The notes under the pieces are model-generated. The model did not search any database and was not told where the DNA came from. It worked only from the letters and a program-made list of their open reading frames with translations. A stretch of DNA of 64,000 nt from Saccharofermentans sp. Lineage in GTDB: Bacteria > Bacillota > Clostridia > Saccharofermentanales > Saccharofermentanaceae. Positions 16,227-24,960 of this stretch are shown in pieces (position 1 is the first letter of the stretch; the number at the start of each line of letters is the position of its first letter). The stretch spans positions 25,231-89,230 of the forward strand of contig JAIKYD010000003.1 in the NCBI GenBank assembly GCA_024683485.1, read 5' to 3'. The position numbers were made by a program, and so were the translations under genes.

Positions 16227-17630
16227 TCACTTCTTTTTAAAAGAAATGGGCTTTGTCCTCGGTGTTACCAGACCTAATATGATCCAGAAATAAGGTGCAA
16301 CGTTCATAACACTGCTGCTAATGAGTGCCTGTGAAATATAAGCAACAAACACACCGAAGAAGATCCACAAAAGACTGCGTCTGACGTCATTCTTCTCACT
16401 GAATATTGCCTTAACTGAACTTACAGTAGCATAGATAAGAAGCGCCAAATAGTTGATGAGTGCAAATACACCCTGAGTTGCAAGTGTGTGGATATATTCT
16501 GAGTGACCCTTACTCTGAACATACATACCTTTTTGCCAGCCGGGCTGTTCCCTGAATGCTTCCGCAAGATTATCGAGTCCGATACCGGTGAGCCAGTGGC
16601 GGGGAACACTTGAGAGTGCCGCTCTCCAGATATCACCTCTTCCGTTGCCGAAGTCACCTGTCTGAGTTATCGATGTTGTATCTTCAACAGTCTGCTCCAG
16701 CTTATCGGTGATAGATGATTCCAATATGATATTGAGAATGATCACCGCAATGTATCCGATGATCATTGTGATGAAGTCGATCGTGATCTGTCTCAATGAA
16801 TCCTTATCGATAGCGCCTTTGTTCATAACGATAAGAGAAACGATATACATCAGGATCATGGCTCCGAGTCCGACCCAGGCAAGACGTGCCATGCTTGAGA
16901 TCATTGTATAGAACATGAGAATTGACAATGCGAAGAAAACCCACTTTGCCGCTTTCTTTTTGAAGAGTTTTGAGCTCATTATAAACAGTCCTGAAGTGGC
17001 TGCTGTAAGAACACAGGAAAGCGTTCCGTAGAAATTGGTATTCTGAAGCAATCCGTATGCTGCCGTATAACCCGGACGGTCAGCCTCGTACAGACAGTAA
17101 GCTATCTCTATTCCGCGTGTCTGAAGGAATGCGACCGTTCCCTGGATAAGTGCAACGATTGCATAAGTGAATATGATTTTCCTGCGGAGTTTGGTATCTT
17201 CGATCATGGAACCGGCATAGAAAAGCCCATAGTAGCAGAGGAAATGCAGCGGGTGTTCCATATAGTATCTGAAACCGTCAGAGAACACTCCAAAATTCTT
17301 CGAGCAGAACATCGATACAAGCATAAAGAACATAAGCGTAAAGTAGAAGATGTCTGCCACATAAAGTTTGAACTTGCCGGACACTGCTCTGGATATAAAA
17401 GAGAGAACAACAAAGGCAGTCAGGATGATGCCGAATAACCCGACAATATAAGGCTGGCAGTAGGAAGGATACATAAACCTGAAAGCCTTGATTTTGGAAC
17501 TCTTCAGAACCTCATTAATGATCTCTGCCACCGGCAGGAACACGAGCAGTACCATTGATATATAACAGAACACTTTGTCGGAAGCGATCTTAGCAAGCAC
17601 GGGTGTTTTTGCTTTTACTTCTCCAGTCAT
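16227..17630 (-). CDS. O-antigen polymerase/ligase-like membrane protein (Wzy/WaaL type)
   Basis: A 467-residue polytopic protein with about 11-12 helices and the large extracytoplasmic loop of the Wzy_C/O-antigen ligase family. In this loop, FGNGRGDIWRAALSSVPRHW and LTGIGLDNLAEAF followed by KGHSEYIHTLATQG are the family hallmarks (RxxxW and the H-S/N-x-Y/F region). It would polymerise or ligate lipid-linked glycans outside the membrane and may partner the Wzx at 4787-6244. Start chosen at ATG 17630, since AGAGG sits 7 bases upstream; a TTG-initiated frame opens at 17651. First gene of the operon that ends with YfhO; divergent from ttdA. Confidence 0.85.
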   Translation of the reverse strand: MTGEVKAKTPVLAKIASDKVFCYISMVLLVFLPVAEIINEVLKSSKIKAFRFMYPSYCQPYIVGLFGIILTAFVVLSFISRAVSGKFKLYVADIFYFTLMFFMLVSMFCSKNFGVFSDGFRYYMEHPLHFLCYYGLFYAGSMIEDTKLRRKIIFTYAIVALIQGTVAFLQTRGIEIAYCLYEADRPGYTAAYGLLQNTNFYGTLSCVLTAATSGLFIMSSKLFKKKAAKWVFFALSILMFYTMISSMARLAWVGLGAMILMYIVSLIVMNKGAIDKDSLRQITIDFITMIIGYIAVIILNIILESSITDKLEQTVEDTTSITQTGDFGNGRGDIWRAALSSVPRHWLTGIGLDNLAEAFREQPGWQKGMYVQSKGHSEYIHTLATQGVFALINYLALLIYATVSSVKAIFSEKNDVRRSLLWIFFGVFVAYISQALISSSVMNVAPYFWIILGLVTPRTKPISFKKK

Positions 17631-17730
17631 CTCCATACCTCTTGTACACAAAACATTTATTTATCTAAATTATTATAAAGAACTTGCATTTCTTTTGAAA
17701 GTGCGTAAACATTCACGCTGTTACTTGTTA

Positions 17731-17736
17731 TATAAT
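17731..17736 (+). promoter_or_regulatory. Probable -10 element of the ttdAB promoter
   Basis: A perfect TATAAT lies 31 bases before the ttdA start. A clear -35 at normal spacing is missing (TTCACG at 17712 is only 13 bases away), so the site may need an activator. Inference from one hexamer. Confidence 0.35.
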
Positions 17737-17767
17737 TGTCACGAAAATCAAAAATGGAGATTCTGAT

Positions 17768-18667
17768 ATGTCACAAGACTTGCCCCGCGAACATTTATCA
17801 AAACTCGTCGCATCCTTTATGACCTATTCCGCAGGACACCTTCCTGACGATGTAAAAACACGCCTTGCACAGATGAAAGAGATCGAGAATGAGGGATTCT
17901 CACCGGACATCTATAACGTAATGGAAAAGAATATGCAGCTTGCGGATTCTTTGAAAAGGCCATCGTGCCAGGATACCGGTATTCCACAGTTTTTCGCGCG
18001 CGTCGGATCGGGATGGCCCTATATGGACATCATTGAAGATGCGCTGATCGATGCTGTCAGGGAAGCTACAGCTTCGGCTCCGTTGAGACCCAATGCTGTC
18101 GAGGTCTTCGACGAGAAGAACACAGGCAACAACATAGGAACCCACAGTCCCTGGATCGACTGGGAGATCGTAAAGGACAGCAATGAACTTGAACTCTATT
18201 TCTATATGGCCGGAGGCGGATGCTCGCTGCCCGGATTCTCAAAAGTACTTATGCCCCTTGAAGGATACGAGGGCATCGCAAAAGCGGTTTTCGAGCAGAT
18301 GACGACATACGGCGTAAATGCCTGCCCTCCCTGCCTCGTAGGCATCGGTATCGCCGGTTCTTCCGAAGTGGCTGCCAAGCTTTCCAAAAAGGCGCTCTTA
18401 AGACAGGTCGGTTCACACAACCCCAATCCAAAGGCTGCAGAGATGGAGAAGCTCCTCGAAGATGGACTCAACTCCATAGGACTCGGCCCCGGCGGATTTG
18501 GCGGCAAACTTTCTGTCATGGGCGTAAACATCGAGCAGGCATCAAGACACCCCGCAACACTTGCGATGGGTATGTCCACAGCATGCTGGGCTCACAGAAG
18601 AGCCGGGATCAGGATAAAGCCTGATTTCACCTACGATTTCTTCACACACAAGGGGGCAGTCTTATGA
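17768..18667 (+). CDS. ttdA: L(+)-tartrate dehydratase / class I fumarase-type, alpha subunit
   Basis: A 299-residue protein of the iron-sulfur fumarase alpha family, close in length to TtdA. The cluster ligands are Cys in RPSCQDTGIPQFF, in NACPPCLVGIGIAG and in MSTACWAHRRAGIR. GGGCSLPGFSKVLMP and GLGPGGFGGKLSVMGVNIE are conserved substrate/cluster loops. With TtdB it dehydrates a hydroxy-dicarboxylate: L-tartrate to oxaloacetate, or L-malate/fumarate. GGAG lies 8 bases before the ATG, and the gene overlaps ttdB by 4 bases (ATGA). No transporter or LysR regulator adjoins it. Choice between tartrate dehydratase and two-subunit fumarase rests on overall resemblance only. Confidence 0.88.
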   Translation: MSQDLPREHLSKLVASFMTYSAGHLPDDVKTRLAQMKEIENEGFSPDIYNVMEKNMQLADSLKRPSCQDTGIPQFFARVGSGWPYMDIIEDALIDAVREATASAPLRPNAVEVFDEKNTGNNIGTHSPWIDWEIVKDSNELELYFYMAGGGCSLPGFSKVLMPLEGYEGIAKAVFEQMTTYGVNACPPCLVGIGIAGSSEVAAKLSKKALLRQVGSHNPNPKAAEMEKLLEDGLNSIGLGPGGFGGKLSVMGVNIEQASRHPATLAMGMSTACWAHRRAGIRIKPDFTYDFFTHKGAVL

Positions 18668-19287
18668 GCACTTTTGAATTTAAAACACCCGTATCTGATG
18701 AAGATATCAGGAAGGTTCACATAGGTGACGTTATTTACCTCACAGGCGACATAGTCACAGGAAGAGATGACGTTCATCACAGGGTAGTTATCTCCGGAAA
18801 AGAAGCACCTGTTGATCTTAAAGGCAAAGCGATATTCCACGCAGGTCCCATCATGAAGAAGATCTCAGCTGAAGGCGAACCTGATAAATACAAGGTCATC
18901 AGCGTCGGTCCAACCACTTCCATGCGTATGGAAAAGGCCCAGGCTGAATTCCTTGAGAAAACCGGTGTCAAGATCATAATCGGAAAAGGCGGAATGGGGC
19001 CAAAGACCACTCAGGGATGCATGGACAGCTGTGCCATTCACACCATTTTTCCCGGCGGATGTGCTGTTGTGGCAGCTGAAGAAGTCGTTGATGTTGAAGG
19101 TGTTGAGTGGCTCGATCTGGGTATGCCGGAAGCAATGTGGAGACTTAAAGCGGAACATTTCGGACCCCTCATCGTATCGATAGATTCATATGGAAACAAT
19201 CTTATCGAGAACAACAAAAAGGAATTCAACACAAAGAGAGAACAGGCTTTGGAGAACCTCAAAGGCAAACTGTCCTTCATGGAATAA
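18664..19287 (+). CDS. ttdB: L(+)-tartrate dehydratase / class I fumarase-type, beta subunit
   Basis: A 207-residue fumarase C-terminal-domain protein. The swivelling beta domain shows LTGDIVTGRDDVHHRVV, KAIFHAGPIMKK, SVGPTTSMRMEK, IIGKGGMGPKTTQGCMDSCA and VEWLDLGMPEAMWRLKAEHF, all typical of TtdB/FumB C-terminal chains. It completes the active site of TtdA and closes over substrate and cluster. Length fits TtdB (about 200). Start overlaps the ttdA stop (ATGA), so the subunits are co-translated. The following HAD gene starts 2 bases after its stop. Confidence 0.9.
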   Translation: MSTFEFKTPVSDEDIRKVHIGDVIYLTGDIVTGRDDVHHRVVISGKEAPVDLKGKAIFHAGPIMKKISAEGEPDKYKVISVGPTTSMRMEKAQAEFLEKTGVKIIIGKGGMGPKTTQGCMDSCAIHTIFPGGCAVVAAEEVVDVEGVEWLDLGMPEAMWRLKAEHFGPLIVSIDSYGNNLIENNKKEFNTKREQALENLKGKLSFME

Positions 19288-19289
19288 AT

Positions 19290-20006
19290 ATGTCTCCAAA
19301 GGTGCCTGCATCAACAATAAAATATCCAGATCTTAAAGCGCTCGTAAAAGAAGGCGTTAAACTTCTGATCTTCGATCTTGACGGTACGCTTCTTGATTCA
19401 ATGAGCGTCTGGCATGATGTTGACAGGGAATTCCTTGGCCGCTACGGCTATGAAGTCACCCCTGAATATACCGATGTCGTAAAAAGAGCATCAATAGAGG
19501 ACGCTGCAAGATATACCCAGACCAGATACCGCATTCCCCTAACCTGGCAGGAGATCGCCGGCACGTGGGAATCTATGGTCTATGATTTTTACAGATCGGA
19601 AGTAAACCTCAAAAAAGGAACCAGAGAATATCTGGAACAGGCAAAAAGGCTTGGTTTTCCGTTAAGCGTAACAACTGCCCTGTCACGCAAAAATGCAGAT
19701 GCGGCTTTGACGCACACAGGTGTAAGAAACATGTTCGACTGCGTGATAACGCTTGAGGACCTTGGAGGCAGGATCGATAAGAGCTCTCCGGATATCTTTC
19801 TCCGTGTAACGGACTACATTTCCGCACATGGGACCAAAGTCGAACCTTATCAGGCGGTAGTTTTCGATGATGTCAGCGAAGCCATAAAGGGTGCAAGATC
19901 AGGCGGCTTTAAGACCTGCGCGGTATATGATGATATCGGCTGCGGAGGTCCCGGTATGTGGGAGCACTTCGCAGCCGTGTGTGACTTCTCTGTATATGAA
20001 TTCTGA
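19290..20006 (+). CDS. HAD family phosphatase (beta-phosphoglucomutase-like)
   Basis: A 238-residue HAD hydrolase of the helical-cap subclass. Motif I is FDLDGTLLDSM (nucleophile Asp), motif II the Thr of VTTALSRKNAD, motif III the Lys of IDKSSPDIF, and motif IV FDDVSEAIKGARSGG. Members dephosphorylate sugar or organic-acid phosphates. It follows ttdB by 2 bases with little ribosome binding site of its own, so it is probably translated by coupling. Whether it serves tartrate use or is just carried in the operon is unknown. Confidence 0.88.
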   Translation: MSPKVPASTIKYPDLKALVKEGVKLLIFDLDGTLLDSMSVWHDVDREFLGRYGYEVTPEYTDVVKRASIEDAARYTQTRYRIPLTWQEIAGTWESMVYDFYRSEVNLKKGTREYLEQAKRLGFPLSVTTALSRKNADAALTHTGVRNMFDCVITLEDLGGRIDKSSPDIFLRVTDYISAHGTKVEPYQAVVFDDVSEAIKGARSGGFKTCAVYDDIGCGGPGMWEHFAAVCDFSVYEF

Positions 20007-20096
20007 ACGGTTCTTTTATTCCCTCCTTTTCCTTTACCCCCTATAATCTACGGCCTTAACTCAGATTCCATTTACAGAATTTCTATGCTTGTTGGA

Positions 20097-21200
20097 TTAT
20101 TCTTTTGTGGTCTCTTTACTTTCTTCCTTCTTATCCTCCTTTGTATCTTTCTTATCTTCAGATTTCTTTTCTGCCTCTTTTGCCTGAGCTTCCTTTGCAG
20201 CAAGAGCCTTTGCCCTTCTTGCTCTTCTCTTCTTGCGTGCTGAGAATACGATGATAAGAACAACTACTGCAATTATTGTCAGGAAGATAATTCCAGGGAT
20301 TACCGCGATGATGCCTAACAGGAGATCCTCGAAGAACTCAACTGTGTTCTCCCACATATCCTCGAACTGCTTCATTACCCTCTCGCCGTATGTTACAACG
20401 TGAGCTTCCTCAACTTCCTTCTCCTCAAGAACTTCCTGCAAAGTAAGTGTTAATGTTGCATACTGAACCTGATTCTCGAGTACTCTGATCCTTGATTCTG
20501 AACTCTCAATCTGGTATCTGACATCCGTGAGTCTGTTCTGAAGGATGATGATCGTATCGAGATCTTCAGCCTTCGAGAGGAGTTCCATAAGCTGATCGTA
20601 CTCAACTCTAAGGGATTCTATTCTTGACTTTGTATCAACATATTCAAGAGTTACGTCAGATGTTCCCTCGTTTGAGGACGTTACAGTGCAGCTGCTGCCG
20701 ACTGTTGCGATAAGAGCATCAAGTTTGTCTGCAGGAACGCGCACCGTGTATACTCCCGTGCGGAGATCTTTGTTGTTGCCTGTTCCGCGCATCGATGAGT
20801 ACTCGATGTAGCCTCCGAAAGCCTTGACCTGACTTTCTACATTAGATGCAACCTCAACATAATTTGTAGTCTCGGCTGTGATGGAAACAGTCCTTATCAG
20901 GAGTCGTCCCTTTGACGGATCGATATTGACGTCACCGACCGTGTCAGGAGCGCCGGATACAATACCGCCACTGCTTTCCTCATAGTATTCCTCATATTCG
21001 TAATCACCCATTTCATCCGGGTAACTGTTCACAAATCCCATGTCGCCTTTCAGGGTATCTCCGGCTGCATATTGCACTTCAGGAACCGCTTCGTTATGTG
21101 AACGGTCCGCCTCATTATTTTTCGTGCCGGAAGAGCATCCTGCTATCATTGATACTGCAAGAAGACCTGCGGTCATTGCTGCTAAAACTCTCTTTTTCAT
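20097..21200 (-). CDS. DUF4349-domain lipoprotein
   Basis: A 367-residue membrane-anchored protein. The start ATG 21200 has GGAGG 8 bases upstream; a longer frame lacks such support. A lipoprotein signal reads KRVLAAMTAGLLAVSMIAGC, with the lipobox Cys followed by SSG. The DUF4349 domain spans about 95-310: RLLIRTVSITAETTNYVEV, the GGYIEYSSMRG stretch, a coiled coil (SRIESLRVEYDQLMELLSKA), then a helix (LLGIIAVIPGIIFLTIIAVV). The tail is very rich in Lys, Glu and Asp. Function of the family is unknown; the architecture suggests an envelope sensor or structural protein with a cytoplasmic charged tail. Confidence 0.88.
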   Translation of the reverse strand: MKKRVLAAMTAGLLAVSMIAGCSSGTKNNEADRSHNEAVPEVQYAAGDTLKGDMGFVNSYPDEMGDYEYEEYYEESSGGIVSGAPDTVGDVNIDPSKGRLLIRTVSITAETTNYVEVASNVESQVKAFGGYIEYSSMRGTGNNKDLRTGVYTVRVPADKLDALIATVGSSCTVTSSNEGTSDVTLEYVDTKSRIESLRVEYDQLMELLSKAEDLDTIIILQNRLTDVRYQIESSESRIRVLENQVQYATLTLTLQEVLEEKEVEEAHVVTYGERVMKQFEDMWENTVEFFEDLLLGIIAVIPGIIFLTIIAVVVLIIVFSARKKRRARRAKALAAKEAQAKEAEKKSEDKKDTKEDKKEESKETTKE

Positions 21201-21331
21201 GTTCATTCCCTCCGTTTGGACATATGTCTTGTCCTGCGTTCTTACCTTAGATACAGACGGGATCCGCGAAATGTTGCACCTTGGCAAAACTTTTTTCCAA
21301 GCATGTTATCCCGTCAGTTCTTCCACAGGCA

Positions 21332-22453
21332 ATGAAAATTCCAAGTGATATACTTACTTCTATGGATATCTCTATGACAGAACATGACCTCTGGGAATAC
21401 CTTGCCAAAGAACGCCGCCCGATAGCCCTGTACGGCACGGGTGACGGTGCTGACAAGATCATTGCCGTGCTGGACCGGTACGGACTTAAAGATCTCGTTG
21501 GTTCTGTTTTCGCAAGCGACGGATTTGTAAGGGACAGAATGTTCCACGGCTTCAAAGTCACATCTTTTGACGGCTGCTGCAAAGCTTTAGAGGGGCAGGA
21601 TTTCATTGTCCTAGTCTGTTTCGGCTCATCGAGACCGGAAGTCCTTGCCCGCGTGGATGAGATTGCTTCTGAAAGGGAACTCTATGTTCCGGACGTTCCT
21701 GTTTACGGAAATGTGCTGTTCAACCGTGAATTCTACGAAGAGAATATTGCTGCCATTGAAGAGGTTTATCCGCATCTGTCAGATGAGATCTCACGCAATT
21801 GCTACATCAGTTACATCAATTATAAACTGACAGGCAACATAAAATATCTTGCTCAATGCGAATCAGATCCCGACGATGAGTATACGCTCATAAACACCAT
21901 ATCCGGCGGCTGTTTTATAGATCTCGGAGCATACTGCGGTGATACGCTGAAGCGTTATCTTTATAAGTTCCCATGCATGAAGACAGCAATTGCCGCCGAA
22001 CCGGAACCGCATTCATTTAAAAAACTGAAAGCCTGCGCGGAAGTTCTTGAGTCTGAAGGCTTTAATATCACATGCATCAATGCATTAGTTGGCAGAAGAA
22101 CGGGGACGGAACAAGTATCAACCGCAAGAGGGCGCGGAACAAGAGCATTGCCCAACAGCAACGTCGAATTAAAGAACACCCGTCCGATCGATGTGGTGAC
22201 CGTTGATTCTTTGGACTGCGGAAAAGCAGGCTTTATCAAGTTCGATATTGAGGGATCGGAAGCAGAAGCAATCGAAGGTGCCAGAGAAACAATATTAAGA
22301 GACCGCCCCGTCATGAAGATCGCCTGTTATCACAGGAGCGAGGATGTTTTCGCGCTTGTAAAGAAAGTCCTTGAGATCAGAAATGACTATAAAGTCTATA
22401 TGCGGCACACAAGATGCATCCCCGGCTGGGATACGGATTTCTATTTTGTTTGA
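21332..22453 (+). CDS. FkbM family SAM-dependent methyltransferase
   Basis: A 373-residue protein. The C-terminal half (about 190-370) is FkbM: GGCFIDLGAYCGDTLKRYLY is the SAM-binding motif I, IAAEPEPHSFKKLK the ribose-binding Glu region, and GFIKFDIEGSEAEAIEGA the conserved motif before the C-terminus. The N-terminal part (ALYGTGDGADKIIAVLDRYG) looks like a Rossmann-type domain seen in some FkbM proteins that modify glycans. ATG 21332 is preferred; upstream openings lack a ribosome binding site, and this one has only a weak AGG. The next gene starts 10 bases after its stop. Substrate unknown, possibly a sugar hydroxyl. Confidence 0.82.
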   Translation: MKIPSDILTSMDISMTEHDLWEYLAKERRPIALYGTGDGADKIIAVLDRYGLKDLVGSVFASDGFVRDRMFHGFKVTSFDGCCKALEGQDFIVLVCFGSSRPEVLARVDEIASERELYVPDVPVYGNVLFNREFYEENIAAIEEVYPHLSDEISRNCYISYINYKLTGNIKYLAQCESDPDDEYTLINTISGGCFIDLGAYCGDTLKRYLYKFPCMKTAIAAEPEPHSFKKLKACAEVLESEGFNITCINALVGRRTGTEQVSTARGRGTRALPNSNVELKNTRPIDVVTVDSLDCGKAGFIKFDIEGSEAEAIEGARETILRDRPVMKIACYHRSEDVFALVKKVLEIRNDYKVYMRHTRCIPGWDTDFYFV

Positions 22454-22463
22454 TGAGGAAAAG

Positions 22464-23006
22464 ATGAAGATACTTATCGTAAGTGATTCACACGGAACAA
22501 ACGGACCGTTACGGACAGTAATTATGCGCGAGAATCCTGACATGCTGATCCATCTTGGCGACACGGAATATTCCCTGTCAGAGATAGCAGGCTGGGCAGG
22601 ATCGCCCAAAACACCCTGCGTCTTCGTCAGAGGCAACTGCGACATCCCGTCACACGGCCGGGAATCAGCAAGGGATGTTGCCGTCTTTGATCTCAAAGGT
22701 CACAGGATCTACTGCACTCACGGCCATCGTCAGCGCGTAAATTACGGCCTTTTGACATTGTCACTCTCAGCTCAGGAACAAAACTGCGATATATGTATGT
22801 TTGGTCACACCCATGTCCCCTATGACAGTTACGGGGATGCAATATCGGCTTTTGACAGATTCTATGACACAGGGAACCCGTCAGGTCCGCGCATACTTAA
22901 TCCGGGCTCAGTCTCATTGCCACGCGGCGGTTCAAAGCGCGGCTACATGATAATGGAGATGGAAGAAGACGGCAGATATGAAGTCTATTACCGGACGGTA
23001 GATTAA
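22464..23006 (+). CDS. Metallophosphoesterase, YfcE/MJ0936 type
   Basis: A 180-residue calcineurin-like phosphoesterase. Metal ligands are in ILIVSDSHGTNG, LIHLGDTEYS, VRGNCDIPSH (GNCD/GNH motif), YCTHGHRQ and FGHTHVPYD. The size and the NPGSVSLPRGGSKRGYMIME ending match YfcE, which cleaves phosphodiesters in vitro. ATG 22464 is chosen because AGGAAAAG precedes it; a longer frame overlaps the FkbM gene. It is the second gene of a two-gene unit with FkbM and is convergent with the GDPD gene. Confidence 0.92.
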   Translation: MKILIVSDSHGTNGPLRTVIMRENPDMLIHLGDTEYSLSEIAGWAGSPKTPCVFVRGNCDIPSHGRESARDVAVFDLKGHRIYCTHGHRQRVNYGLLTLSLSAQEQNCDICMFGHTHVPYDSYGDAISAFDRFYDTGNPSGPRILNPGSVSLPRGGSKRGYMIMEMEEDGRYEVYYRTVD

Positions 23007-23045
23007 ATATAGCTTAGCCTCAGACTAGACTGATGTCACAGTCCC

Positions 23046-24944
23046 TTATTTATCCATATTTGCAATGACGTGCATAACTATATGGAATATCCTGGTGATG
23101 CCGCCGGAACAGTCACCCTTCTCGACCGCGTTGCTGATAAGCATGGGATTATCGGTACCTATTACATCGACATCACAACTGATGAGATACTGAACCGTAT
23201 CATCAAGATCGACTGTCCAGCAGAACACCTTCTTCCCTTCAGCATGCATCCTGCGCACAAGTTCAGGTGTGACATAAGACTCTTCGATGGAAATGTTGTC
23301 GGTATATTCGATATCCTCCAGTTCTCCAAGACCGATAAAAATGCAGTAAGCCTTTGTTATTGTCGGATCGAGTTCCATGATGCGCTTTATCCTTGATGCA
23401 TCCTGGGCAATTACCATGACGTTGTCATGCATTCCCGTTTTATTGATGACTTCCAGGACGTGTTCCTCAAAATCAACATCATCAGGATTACCTTTGAGCT
23501 CGACCTGAACATGCATCTCATTCTCTTTTGCAAAAGTAAGGACCTCTTCAAGTGTGGGCACTGTGACATGTTCATAATTCCCGGGCATCCAGGACCCGAA
23601 CTCACATTTCTTCAATTCATCAAAAGTGCAGTCATGGATTGAAAGATTCTGGCCTGTAACCCTTTTTATCGTTGAATCATGATTGCAGACTATTACCCCG
23701 TCCGATGTCTGATGGACATCAAGTTCGATCCACTGGAGATTCTCACTGGCGGCAAGTTCAAATGCGGCCATAGTATTCTCAGGAGCATTAACATTATCGC
23801 CGCGGTGTGCACAGACAAGAGGCATTTCCACATCTTCGAACAGGAATGAATATCTGTTGATCCAATAGATTGGCGTTACCGTAGCAAACACTGCAAGCGC
23901 AGCAAGGAAGATAATAACACCCTTTTTCGAAGCCTTCTTGGATTTGAAAGCATCTTTCGAGAGTGTGAGCATCATATCCTTCTCATCCACATAACGGTAG
24001 AACAATACGGCAAGTGCGGAATTGTTAACCGCCGGTGAGATAAGGCTCTTTAAGATCTGCCTGAGCACATAAGTGTACGTGCCGACATTCTCGGCCTTTA
24101 AGACTATGTTGTTGCTGTTGCCGAACATCCAGCTGGCAACTTCATTCCAGTTGATGATTATGATGGAAGACACAGAATTGATCGTGAAATTCAGAATGAT
24201 CATAAGAAGGATCAGCGTCAGCAAAATCTCTCCGAAATGTCCTTTCCCGAGATGTCTTGATTCTTTGCAGCTCTTGATGAAGGATGTCTTCTGCATAACA
24301 AAACTGTTTATCGAGAAAAGATAAACCGTAAGGAACAGTACGATAAACAGATATGCCACTCTGTATACAACATTGAGACTTCTGGTATATTCGATCGTCT
24401 GGTTGACAAAGCCAGGCAGGATCAGTTTGAATGTCGAACTTGCAAGCGGAAAGACCTTAGTCATCGGGAAAAGCACCAGGATAAAAACTATCAGAAGCCA
24501 GTTCTTGGGATGAAGAGCTTTTCTGCAGGCCCTGAGCCCTGCCGCAAACATACTGAAAAGATTTGTGCTTCGCCCAGCCTGCCCCATCGAAAAGGCATGC
24601 AGGAGACCCGCGATCTCAAACAGCGAGAACAATGTGATAATGATCAGGAAAATAATGATCATGATGATCGACAACGGATTCAGCAGCACCTGCCTGAGAT
24701 TTGAAGGGACAATATATGTTACCCCGCTGACCTTCATCATAAGCTGAACGAGAAGGTCTCTTAACAAAGATGTGGCCATGACCGTAAATACTGAACAGAG
24801 CAGGACGAATATCATTACTTCCTTGAAGCTCTGCCTGAACAGGAGCCAGACATTCAGTAAGAAAAGACGGAAACCCGAAAAAAATTCCACTGTCTGTGTC
24901 TTAATATGGTTCAGTAATTTTTTTCCGGATAACGGAACAGACAT
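23046..24944 (-). CDS. Membrane-anchored glycerophosphodiester phosphodiesterase
   Basis: A 632-residue protein. Residues 20-360 form the GDPD membrane domain with about eight helices (family PF10110-like). Residues 375-610 are a GDPD catalytic TIM barrel: VCAHRGDNVNAPENTMAAFE, IELDVHQTSDGVIVCNHDST, HVQVELKG and VFCWTVDLDD hold the His pair and acidic metal ligands. It hydrolyses glycerophosphodiesters to glycerol-3-phosphate and an alcohol, probably outside the cell, acting on lipid head groups or teichoic acid fragments. It lies 16 bases after a Na/phosphate cotransporter gene, hinting at coupled phosphate release and uptake. Confidence 0.93.
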   Translation of the reverse strand: MSVPLSGKKLLNHIKTQTVEFFSGFRLFLLNVWLLFRQSFKEVMIFVLLCSVFTVMATSLLRDLLVQLMMKVSGVTYIVPSNLRQVLLNPLSIIMIIIFLIIITLFSLFEIAGLLHAFSMGQAGRSTNLFSMFAAGLRACRKALHPKNWLLIVFILVLFPMTKVFPLASSTFKLILPGFVNQTIEYTRSLNVVYRVAYLFIVLFLTVYLFSINSFVMQKTSFIKSCKESRHLGKGHFGEILLTLILLMIILNFTINSVSSIIIINWNEVASWMFGNSNNIVLKAENVGTYTYVLRQILKSLISPAVNNSALAVLFYRYVDEKDMMLTLSKDAFKSKKASKKGVIIFLAALAVFATVTPIYWINRYSFLFEDVEMPLVCAHRGDNVNAPENTMAAFELAASENLQWIELDVHQTSDGVIVCNHDSTIKRVTGQNLSIHDCTFDELKKCEFGSWMPGNYEHVTVPTLEEVLTFAKENEMHVQVELKGNPDDVDFEEHVLEVINKTGMHDNVMVIAQDASRIKRIMELDPTITKAYCIFIGLGELEDIEYTDNISIEESYVTPELVRRMHAEGKKVFCWTVDLDDTVQYLISCDVDVIGTDNPMLISNAVEKGDCSGGITRIFHIVMHVIANMDK

Positions 24945-24960
24945 AATCTACGCTTTATCC

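Noticed and set aside
21281..21331. Longer N-terminus of the FkbM protein from a TTG
   Set aside because: No ribosome binding site and overlap with the promoter area of the divergent lipoprotein; ATG 21332 is more likely.
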